Source: JBBRLA01 sp038231615 (GTDB lineage Bacteria; Myxococcota_A; Polyangia; Palsa-1104; JAEUJZ01). From it: a DNA stretch of 11,001 nt. Every line of letters starts with the position of its first letter. Positions within the stretch are counted from its first letter, which is position 1. Below the pieces are notes generated by a model that saw only the letters and a program-made list of their open reading frames with translations, did no database searches and had not been told where the DNA came from. The stretch spans positions 1-11,001 of the forward strand of contig JBBRLA010000250.1 of NCBI GenBank assembly GCA_038231615.1. Reading direction: 5' to 3'. Shown piece after piece: positions 1 through 5,342 of this stretch. The position numbers were made by a program, and so were the translations under genes.

Positions 1-303
1 ATGCCCGAGTACTCCGGCTCGGAGATCGAGCAGGTGGTGGTGTCGGCAATGTACGAGGCGTTCGACGAAAACCCCGATCAGCGCGAGCTGACCACCGAGC
101 AACTCCTTCAGGCCGCAGAGGAGATCGTCCCCCTGTCGATGACCATGCGGGAGGGGATCGCAGCGATGCGCGAATGGGCCAAGACCCGGGCGCGCATGGC
201 CTCGCGGCCGGATGGGCCGTCGCAGTCGTCGGGGCACGGCACGTCGTCTAGCAGCGGCGGCGGTCGTTTCTCCGTCCCCGATTCACCCGACGGAAAGCTT
301 TAG
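1..303 (+). CDS. AAA+ ATPase, Ycf46/SpoVK-like, C-terminal fragment (5' end outside window)
   Basis: The reading frame is open from the window edge to TAG at 301-303, so this is only the last 100 residues of a longer protein. The ATG at position 1 is probably an internal codon. The fragment starts in the small helical lid of an AAA+ ATPase: the YSGSEIEQVVVSAMYEAF stretch (residues 4-21) matches the 'GFSGAEIEQ' sensor-2 region of Ycf46/FtsH-type ATPases. It is followed by a 'LTTEQLL...VPLSMTM...IAAMREWAKTRARMAS' tail that I recognise from the Ycf46-like family. The last ~33 residues are Ser/Gly-rich and probably disordered. The Walker motifs lie upstream and cannot be inspected. The DUF1257 gene follows after 15 nt, which supports the assignment because these families are often neighbours. 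The family is expected to be an ATP-driven remodelling enzyme of unknown client; no substrate can be inferred here. Confidence 0.8.
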   Translation: MPEYSGSEIEQVVVSAMYEAFDENPDQRELTTEQLLQAAEEIVPLSMTMREGIAAMREWAKTRARMASRPDGPSQSSGHGTSSSSGGGRFSVPDSPDGKL

Positions 304-318
304 CGAAAGAGGCAGAAC

Positions 319-720
319 ATGAGCCATTTCACCACCGTCGCGACCAAGATCAACGACCTTGTCTGCCTGAAGCGGGCGCTGGACAAGCTGAAGCTCAAGT
401 ATACCCAGGCCGAGCAGGGCGTCGGCGTCACCGTCAACGGCTGGCGCGGCCAGACCTCGAGCGCCGAGATTTCCATACACATGGGGAAATACGACATCGG
501 CGTGGTGCAGAACGAGGACGGCACCTACGGCCTGGTGGCGGACTGGTGGGGCGTCGAGACCACCGTCGGCAAGACCGAGGAAGAGGTGGTCGAGGAGCTT
601 TCCCGAGAGTATGCTTATCAGAAGGTCGTCGTCGCCTGCGAGGAGCAGGGCTACCAGATCGAGGAGCAATCGGTCGGGGAAGACGGGAGCGTCAAGCTCT
701 CGGTCTCGAAGTGGGAGTAG
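319..720 (+). CDS. DUF1257 (Ycf35-like) protein
   Basis: A complete 133-residue protein. The opening MSHFTTVATKINDL, followed by a Leu/Lys-rich helix and a beta-rich body (GVTVNGWRGQTSSAEISI, 'YDIGVVQNEDGTYGLVADWWGV'), is the typical DUF1257 pattern also found in plastid/cyanobacterial Ycf35. The C-terminal half has the usual acidic helix ('TEEEVVEELSREYAYQKVVVACEEQGY'). There is no signal peptide or membrane segment, so it is probably cytoplasmic. A GAGG stretch about 7 nt upstream of the ATG serves as ribosome binding site. It sits between the AAA+ ATPase gene (15 nt upstream) and the DUF2997 gene (28 nt downstream), and the three probably act together. The biochemical role of DUF1257 is not established; nothing catalytic can be recognised. 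Confidence 0.88.
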   Translation: MSHFTTVATKINDLVCLKRALDKLKLKYTQAEQGVGVTVNGWRGQTSSAEISIHMGKYDIGVVQNEDGTYGLVADWWGVETTVGKTEEEVVEELSREYAYQKVVVACEEQGYQIEEQSVGEDGSVKLSVSKWE

Positions 721-748
721 CCAGTCGGCCGGAAGGAAAGAGCACAAG

Positions 749-955
749 ATGGCGCAGCGCAAGGAACTCCAGATCGAGATCAGCAAGAGCGGCGAGGTCA
801 AGGTGACGGTGAAGTGCGTCCCCGGGCAGGCGTGCATCGAGGAGACCAAGTTCCTTGAAGCGGCCCTGGGCAACCAGATCAAGGACCGGGAGCTGACCTC
901 GGAATACTACGAGCAGCCCCAGACCGAGACCGGCTACACCACCAACCAGACCTGA
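749..955 (+). CDS. DUF2997 small protein
   Basis: A 68-residue protein starting at the ATG at 749, preceded by a purine-rich GGAAGGAAAG at 731-740 that can serve as a somewhat distant Shine-Dalgarno. An upstream in-frame ATG at 611 would start inside the DUF1257 gene and add an Arg/Ser-rich stretch typical of an out-of-frame shadow, so I rejected it. The core 'LQIEISKSGEVKVTVKCVPGQACIEETKFLEAALG' region (residues 7-41) fits DUF2997: a beta-hairpin, then a G-x-x-C turn leading into a helix with ThrLysPheLeuGlu. Cys29 is at the position usually conserved in the family. The last dozen residues are polar and probably flexible. The gene follows DUF1257 in the same orientation and is the end of the visible operon. 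Function is unknown; this family repeatedly occurs beside DUF1257 and Ycf46-like ATPases. Confidence 0.82.
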   Translation: MAQRKELQIEISKSGEVKVTVKCVPGQACIEETKFLEAALGNQIKDRELTSEYYEQPQTETGYTTNQT

Positions 956-1035
956 GCGCGCGCCCCGCACAGTGCGTCGCTTCGTCTGATCGATAGAGGG
1001 ATCTGGAGTCGAAGTAGCGGCTTGACGATTGTGAT

Positions 1036-1089
1036 TTGCTCACGAGCAAGAGTGGCGTCGATGCGCACGATTGAGCTTCAATCATCGAC
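1036..1089. terminator. Weak inverted repeats between convergent genes, possible bidirectional terminator
   Basis: The 122-nt gap between the DUF2997 stop and the kinase stop contains two dyads. One is TTGCT-CACG-AGCAA at 1037-1049. The other is GATTGA-GCT-TCAATC at 1069-1083, which overlaps the kinase stop codon and can be extended by GTCGAT (1057-1062) pairing with ATCGAC (1084-1089) across a 6-nt bulge. Neither is followed by a clear T-run on either strand, so intrinsic termination is only suggested by position between convergent genes. Nothing else is recognised in 956-1077. Confidence 0.25.
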
Positions 1090-2886
1090 TGCGCGGATGC
1101 CCGCGGGGCGCTCGTATCCAGTGTGGCGAGGCCCCGAATGCCGCGCATCCTTCTGGGGCGGGTCCTCCTTGTGTGCCGGCCGCGCCTCGTGGTGCCGGGA
1201 GGGCGGCGGCAGGCGCAGCACCACCTCGGGGGCATCGCCGGGACGCACGGTGTAGCGCAGGTCCGGGCGCCCATCGGACTCCAGGGTCAACGGCAGCTCC
1301 TCCCCGGGCTTTAGGACCAGCAGCAGCGGAGTGTGCCCGAGACGACGCGGGCCGCTGTAAACCATGCTCCCGCTGGGCAGGGTGCGAAGCTGTATCCGCG
1401 CCGGCTCGGCCGTGGGCGTGGGGACTGCGACCATGGGCGCGGACACGCTCGGGGCGGTGACGGCCTGAGAGGCCCGTGAAATCGAGGAAGCCAGCTGCAT
1501 GAGGGCGGCGCTCAGGCTGGGCTGTTCAACACCCGATGTCGCGGCGGGCCCAGGGGCGCTCCCGGCCCCGACTTCGGCCTTCGCACGACCGGAGGTGGCG
1601 CCGTCTCCCGGGGCGACCGCGGGGCTGGCCGGGCGGCGCATCAAGTAGGCGATGCTCCCCGCCGATCCGCTGAAGATGAGCAATGCGAGCAGCAAAAGGG
1701 CGCTCGGCAAATGGCTCCGCGGGGCCGCTGGGGGCGCCCCGGGGGCGATGGCCGGCGGCGGCAAGGCGCGCAGCCGCGACTGCCCGGCACGGGCCACGAT
1801 AGCCGCGGCGATCGCCCGATCGTCCTCCGCCCGCCGGCCCTCCGGGACCGGCGACATCTGCGAGACCGGGCCCACCTGCGAGACCGGAGCCCCCGATCCC
1901 AGCAGCCAGCCCTCGCGGTCCTCCCCCGATGCCAACACATGCACGTAATCGGCCACCATGGAAGGCGAGCAGCGCGCCTCGAAGAGCACCGCGTCCAGGT
2001 CATGCACCAGGTCCGTCGCCCGCTGGTAGCGCTCCTCGGGGACCCGGGCCAGCGCCTTCAGCACGATGCGGTCCAGCTCCGGCGACACCGCGGGGTTGAT
2101 GCTGGAGGGCAGCGGGATGGGCGCCCCCATGACGCGGGTCATGGTATCGTAGTCCGTGGCGCCAAGGAAGAGCGGCTGACCGGTGAGCGCCTCGTGCAGC
2201 ACGATGCCGGCAGAGAACAGGTCGGTCTGCGGTGTGCACATGCCATGGCTGAGCTGCTCCGGCGCCATGTAGCAGATCTTGCCCTTCATGGCCCGGGTGC
2301 GGCTGGCATCGGCATGCGCCGACACCGCCTTGGCGATGCCGAAGTCCACCAGCTTGATCTGCCCGTCCTTGCTGATCATGATGTTGGGCGGCGACACGTC
2401 GCGGTGGACAATGGGGGTGGACTGCTCCACGTCACCGCCCTCGCCATCGGCGCTCATGTGGCCGTGGGCGCACTCCAGGGCGCTGACGATGTGGCGCATG
2501 ACATAGGCCCCGAAGATCGGCGGCAGCAGCGTACCGTGCTCCCGCGCCCGATGCAGCACGCGCATCAGGTCCAGGCCGCGCACGTACTCCATGCAGATGT
2601 AGAGCATCCCGTCGATCTCGCCGACGTCGTAGATGTGGGCGATGTTCGGGTGGTTCAACTGCGCGGCGATGCGCGCCTCGTTGATGAACAACTCGACGAA
2701 GCGCGGGTCCGAGCAGTAGTCGAAGAGGATGCGCTTGATGACCACGTAGCGGGTGATGCCGTAGACCTTCTCCTCGCGGGCCTTGAACACGTCGGCCATG
2801 CCGCCCCGGCCGAGGTGACCGCGCAGCTCATAAGGGCCGAAGCGCTCGGGCACGAAGGTCTCGGAAAGGAGCGCGGGTCCGCTCAT
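1078..2886 (-). CDS. Transmembrane Ser/Thr protein kinase with C-terminal PEGA-like extracytoplasmic domain
   Basis: A 602-residue PknB-like kinase. Residues ~19-300 are the catalytic domain: glycine loop GRGG (26-29), ATP-binding Lys51 in VVIKR, Glu70 as likely alphaC partner, HRDVSPPN (161-168), DFG (181-183), APE (208-210). The residue two after the catalytic Asp163 is Ser rather than the usual Lys, a variant common in myxobacterial kinases. A Pro/Ala-rich juxtamembrane linker leads to one hydrophobic segment (about 393-415, LPSALLLLALLIF) followed by Arg-Arg, then a Pro/Ala/Ser linker and a beta-rich PEGA-like domain (~497-560, 'IQLRTLPSGSMVYSGPRRLGHTPLLLVL'). The His/Arg-rich tail resembles nothing I recognise. 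The predicted topology is kinase inside, PEGA outside. Its ATG overlaps the TGA of the upstream lipoprotein gene by 4 nt (2883-2886), so translation is probably coupled and the lipoprotein is a plausible signal partner. The phosphorylation target is not identifiable. Confidence 0.93.
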   Translation of the reverse strand: MSGPALLSETFVPERFGPYELRGHLGRGGMADVFKAREEKVYGITRYVVIKRILFDYCSDPRFVELFINEARIAAQLNHPNIAHIYDVGEIDGMLYICMEYVRGLDLMRVLHRAREHGTLLPPIFGAYVMRHIVSALECAHGHMSADGEGGDVEQSTPIVHRDVSPPNIMISKDGQIKLVDFGIAKAVSAHADASRTRAMKGKICYMAPEQLSHGMCTPQTDLFSAGIVLHEALTGQPLFLGATDYDTMTRVMGAPIPLPSSINPAVSPELDRIVLKALARVPEERYQRATDLVHDLDAVLFEARCSPSMVADYVHVLASGEDREGWLLGSGAPVSQVGPVSQMSPVPEGRRAEDDRAIAAAIVARAGQSRLRALPPPAIAPGAPPAAPRSHLPSALLLLALLIFSGSAGSIAYLMRRPASPAVAPGDGATSGRAKAEVGAGSAPGPAATSGVEQPSLSAALMQLASSISRASQAVTAPSVSAPMVAVPTPTAEPARIQLRTLPSGSMVYSGPRRLGHTPLLLVLKPGEELPLTLESDGRPDLRYTVRPGDAPEVVLRLPPPSRHHEARPAHKEDPPQKDARHSGPRHTGYERPAGIRAVDD

Positions 2887-4280
2887 AACGCAGTGCTCTC
2901 GAAGAACGGGCCGGTCTGGGTGTCGGTCTGCACGATCCAGCGTTCGAAAAAGGCGCTCTCCACGTCCCCCGTCGCGGTGAAGCCGATGACCCCGGCCGCC
3001 CCCTCCAGGGACAGCGGTAGGCGGCGGGTCGCCCGATCCACCGCCACCAGGTACCCCGCCCCGCTCAGGGGCACGGGCATACTTGTCCCATGGATGCCCA
3101 AAAGTGCCTGGGTCACCCGTGGATCGCCCCCTTCCAGGGACCCGTCGGAGGCAGCGGCCGCGCCCAGGGCGATGGCCAGGGTGTAGAGGCCATCATAGGC
3201 CCGCGGGATGCGCTCGTCCTTCAGCGGATCAGCGCCGAAGTGGGCCTGGAAAGACGATCGGAACAGGCGGGCGACACCGCCCGTCGGGGTCAGCGGACCC
3301 ACGCCGTAGACGCGCCGGAAGAGGTCGCGCACGCTGGGGTCCGAGGCTCCCGCCAGCCCCAGCACCTGGGGCCGCCGGCCCGTGCTGGACAGGTAGATCC
3401 GCGTGTTCTTCGGCAGGCCGCTCAGAAGCACCAGCAGCGTCGGCTGGTCCGCGGTGCTCAGGATCACCACGGAATCCAGGTTCGCCCCCAGGGCCGCAGT
3501 GGCCGCCTGGCCAAGCTGCGTCTGATCGCCCTCGCGGAAGGCATGGATCATCACCGGCGTCTGCTTCCACTCACGCAGAAGGTCGTCCTTGAGGCTTGTG
3601 CCGTAGGCGTCGTCGGCATAGAGGATGGCGACGCGACCCTCCGGGGGGACGAGCTGGCTGGCCAGGGGCTTGGCCAGAAGGGCGTCCGAGGGGACCGTGC
3701 GGAAAATGGGGCCCCGCTGAGGCAGCATCGAGAGGGTGGAGGTGGTGGCCATGGTCAGGAAGGGTACTTGAGCCTGAGCGATATCCTGCGCCACGTCCAG
3801 GAGAAGCGGCGATGAATAAAGACCCAGCAGCGCCGCCACGCGATGTTTGCGCAAAAGGATGTCCAGCGCTTTTCGGGTGGTATCGGCACCGCCCGAGGCG
3901 GCATCCGTGCTAACATCGCAGATGTGCAGGGAGAAGGACCGTGCGCCGACGCCGGTGAGCTGGTTGATCTCAAACACCCCCAGCTTCACCGCCGAGAGGG
4001 CCAGCGAGTCGCTGGCCGGGGAGGACCCGAGCTGCATCAGCACCCCGATGGGCAGGGCGTCGGGCGCGGGCGATAAAGGATAGACCTCGGTACACAGGCG
4101 CTCCGCGGGCAGGCCGGCGACGCAGAGATTGTCGGACGTACAGTAGCGCCGTGCTCCGTCCGCCGGGCGGGGACAGTCCCCGTCCAGGTCGCATTGATGA
4201 TAGTCCGAAACCAGGCCGCAGCCCCACAGGGAGACGGAGAGCGCAAGAAGGAGCCACGAAAGGCCCAGGCCGCGTTGCAT
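2883..4280 (-). CDS. Periplasmic ligand-binding lipoprotein (Leu/Ile/Val-type, Peripla_BP_6-like)
   Basis: A 465-residue protein. It opens with Arg3, a hydrophobic core (residues 5-19) and LWGC, giving a probable lipoprotein cysteine at C21. The lipobox is imperfect (Trp at -2), so anchoring is an inference. A short Cys-rich segment follows (C30, C36, C47, C53, C63) before the binding fold. From about residue 75 the sequence reads as a type I periplasmic binding protein: 'IGVLMQLG...SLALSAVKLGVFEINQLTGV', 'VAALLGLYSSPLLLDVAQDIAQAQVPFLTMATTSTLS', 'GRVAILYADDAYGTSLKDDLLREWK', and 'RIPRAYDGLYTLAIALGAA' near 350-375. Such proteins usually feed amino-acid ABC transporters, but no permease or ATPase gene is adjacent. 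It lies 3 nt after the TPR gene and overlaps the kinase start. The SD AGGGAGG is at 4290-4296, inside the end of the TPR gene. The ligand cannot be predicted. Confidence 0.85.
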   Translation of the reverse strand: MQRGLGLSWLLLALSVSLWGCGLVSDYHQCDLDGDCPRPADGARRYCTSDNLCVAGLPAERLCTEVYPLSPAPDALPIGVLMQLGSSPASDSLALSAVKLGVFEINQLTGVGARSFSLHICDVSTDAASGGADTTRKALDILLRKHRVAALLGLYSSPLLLDVAQDIAQAQVPFLTMATTSTLSMLPQRGPIFRTVPSDALLAKPLASQLVPPEGRVAILYADDAYGTSLKDDLLREWKQTPVMIHAFREGDQTQLGQAATAALGANLDSVVILSTADQPTLLVLLSGLPKNTRIYLSSTGRRPQVLGLAGASDPSVRDLFRRVYGVGPLTPTGGVARLFRSSFQAHFGADPLKDERIPRAYDGLYTLAIALGAAAASDGSLEGGDPRVTQALLGIHGTSMPVPLSGAGYLVAVDRATRRLPLSLEGAAGVIGFTATGDVESAFFERWIVQTDTQTGPFFESTAL

Positions 4281-4283
4281 AGC

Positions 4284-5159
4284 CTAGAACCTCCCTGAGA
4301 GGACAGCGACGCCACCGCCGGCAAGCGGTGCCAGCGAGAGCCGCGACGCCGGCTCCCGCCCCCCGGGCCTGAGGCCAAACCCCCCGGGCCTGAGGCCAAA
4401 ATAGACCAGGCTGACGCTCCCCGCCAGGCACAGCCCGCCCAGGGTATAGGCCGCGGCGGCCCCGGCACCCAGGCTCCTGGCCTGATCGCGAGCGTCGCGC
4501 TTGTCGAATTCGTTCGCCGTGGTCACCAGGGTCTGGTTATCTCCCACGGTGACCTCGTCCAGGGCGATCCCGGTGGCGATGCCCGCCAGGCCGACGACGC
4601 CCAGCGCCACGCCCGACCAGAAGAGGCGACCCGAACGGGCCCTCGCGCTGGAAGAGGAAGACGAAAAGGACCTGGCGGCAGCCGGGGACGGCGAGCCCGG
4701 GGATGGCGTTCTGGAGGGAAGCGCCGAGGGGGGCGGGGTCCGCAAAGTGGCGCCCAGGGCAGCGACGCGCTCGGTGGCCCGCGTCCGCAGATCGGTCTTG
4801 GCGTCGGCGGCATTCCCTTCGGCCTCGCCGGCCTCGATGGCCAGGAAGCGGCGGTAGAAGGAGAGCGCCTCCTCGGCCTGCCCCAGCTTGTCGTGACAAC
4901 GGGCAATATTATAAAGCAGTGTGGGCTCGGCATACCGGTCGTAGGCGCGCTGGAACACCTGCGCCGCCTGAAGGTAGTGCTGTGCCGCGTACAGGGTAAA
5001 GCCCTCCTCCGCGATGGCCCGCGCCTCGGCCTCCCCGGCATCTTCTGTCGAGACGCTCGCCGATGGATCCTCGGCCGCGGCAGCGGTCGGAGCACCCAGG
5101 CCGCACCCTACAACCAGCGCCAGCACGACACATGGCCAGGATTGCTCCTTCCCGCTCAT
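4284..5159 (-). CDS. Exported TPR protein with two C-terminal transmembrane helices
   Basis: I chose the ATG at 5159 (291 residues) because it is preceded by a good SD (GAGGAGA, 5171-5177) and starts a signal peptide: Lys4, hydrophobic 9-22, and cleavage likely near APTAAAA-ED (24-30). A start at 5297 would add 46 residues that bury the signal peptide and cover the likely promoter. Residues ~48-110 hold TPR-like helices ('EGFTLYAAQHYLQAAQVFQRAYDRY', 'LLYNIARCHDKLGQAEEALSFYRRFLAI'), a form common in myxobacteria. A Pro/Ser-rich linker (~141-172, including a run of serines) leads to two hydrophobic segments (~178-200 and ~231-254). After the second there is an FGLRPGG repeat and a Gly/Ala-rich tail. 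It is first in the unit, 3 nt before the ligand-binding lipoprotein and coupled through it to the kinase. It may be an envelope scaffold for the kinase complex, but this is inference from context. Confidence 0.82.
   Translation of the reverse strand: MSGKEQSWPCVVLALVVGCGLGAPTAAAAEDPSASVSTEDAGEAEARAIAEEGFTLYAAQHYLQAAQVFQRAYDRYAEPTLLYNIARCHDKLGQAEEALSFYRRFLAIEAGEAEGNAADAKTDLRTRATERVAALGATLRTPPPSALPSRTPSPGSPSPAAARSFSSSSSSARARSGRLFWSGVALGVVGLAGIATGIALDEVTVGDNQTLVTTANEFDKRDARDQARSLGAGAAAAYTLGGLCLAGSVSLVYFGLRPGGFGLRPGGREPASRLSLAPLAGGGVAVLSGRF
4290..4296 (-). promoter_or_regulatory. Ribosome binding site for the ligand-binding lipoprotein gene
   Basis: AGGGAGG on the minus strand lies within the last codons of the TPR gene, 9 nt before the ATG at 4280. 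It fixes that start and suggests coupled translation with the upstream gene. Confidence 0.7.
4359..4400 (-). repeat. Perfect 21-bp tandem duplication inside the TPR gene
   Basis: Positions 4359-4379 and 4380-4400 are identical head-to-tail copies of a 21-bp unit. The frame is kept and the result is FGLRPGG twice (residues 254-267), directly after the second predicted membrane helix. The exact identity in a GC-rich stretch suggests recent slippage rather than an old structural repeat. Confidence 0.95.
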
Positions 5160-5170
5160 TTGTGTCCGGC

Positions 5171-5177
5171 TCTCCTC
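5171..5177 (-). promoter_or_regulatory. Ribosome binding site deciding the TPR gene start
   Basis: GAGGAGA on the minus strand is 11 nt upstream of the ATG at 5159. It supports this start over the longer reading from 5297. Confidence 0.6.
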
Positions 5178-5203
5178 AACTCGACTTGACATGCGGCGAA
5201 AAG

Positions 5204-5219
5204 TTCGTCTTCCGACGAA
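5204..5219 (-). terminator. Hairpin with GGAA loop in the leader of the TPR gene, followed by a short T-run
   Basis: Read on the minus strand, TTCGTC-GGAA-GACGAA forms a perfect 6-bp stem closed by a GNRA-type tetraloop, followed by CTTTTC. It could be a weak terminator for transcripts running out of ptsI, or an RNA structure in the leader of the downstream mRNA. The stem is short and the T-run is only four, so either role is tentative. Confidence 0.3.
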
Positions 5220-5242
5220 ATCTGCGAATGCTGGGGTTGGTC

Positions 5243-5272
5243 GATCTACCTTTGATTTGCGCATCTTGTCAA
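5243..5272 (-). promoter_or_regulatory. Candidate sigma-70-type promoter for the TPR/lipoprotein/kinase unit
   Basis: On the minus strand a perfect TTGACA (5272-5267) is followed after 18 nt by TAGATC (5248-5243), a poor match to TATAAT. The predicted transcript would start about 75 nt upstream of the TPR ATG. A second perfect TTGACA (5341-5336), next to the ptsI stop, has no good -10 at normal spacing. Position in the only sizeable gap before this unit supports a promoter here, but the -10 is weak. Confidence 0.4.
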
Positions 5273-5286
5273 TGGCCGAACGGCCA
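5273..5286. promoter_or_regulatory. 14-bp perfect dyad TGGCCG-AA-CGGCCA touching the -35 element
   Basis: The palindrome ends exactly where the candidate TTGACA -35 begins (5272 on the minus strand). That placement suits an operator or activator site controlling the TPR/lipoprotein/kinase unit. It could instead be a short hairpin in the tail of the pts transcript; there is no T-run after it. Confidence 0.35.
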
Positions 5287-5342
5287 CCGTCCGACACGGG
5301 CGGGAAGCGTGTAAAGCTCTGGCCCGCTGGTTTGATGTCAAC

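Noticed and set aside
283..882. 199-codon open frame on the minus strand over the DUF1257 and DUF2997 genes
   Set aside because: The plus strand encodes two recognisable families with suitable ribosome binding sites here; the antisense product is Leu/Asp/Ala-rich and featureless.
1858..1887. Two 12-bp copies (CTGCGAGACCGG) 18 nt apart in the kinase linker
   Set aside because: It matches a short VSQ-x-x-P peptide repetition in a low-complexity linker; too small to treat as a separate element.
1711..3186. 491-codon open frame on the plus strand, antisense to the kinase gene
   Set aside because: Its product is dominated by Arg, His, Asp and Gly repeats without any domain, as expected for the complement of a GC-rich gene. 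The minus-strand frame encodes a clear kinase over the same bases.
5267..5286. Possible sigma-54 promoter (TGGC...TTGA) in the gap before the TPR gene, given rpoN nearby
   Set aside because: The spacing and the -12 element do not fit the TGGCAC-N5-TTGC consensus.
5160..5297. 46-residue N-terminal extension of the TPR protein from an ATG at 5297
   Set aside because: It would bury the signal peptide and read through the dyad and candidate promoter. The internal ATG at 5159 has a good SD.
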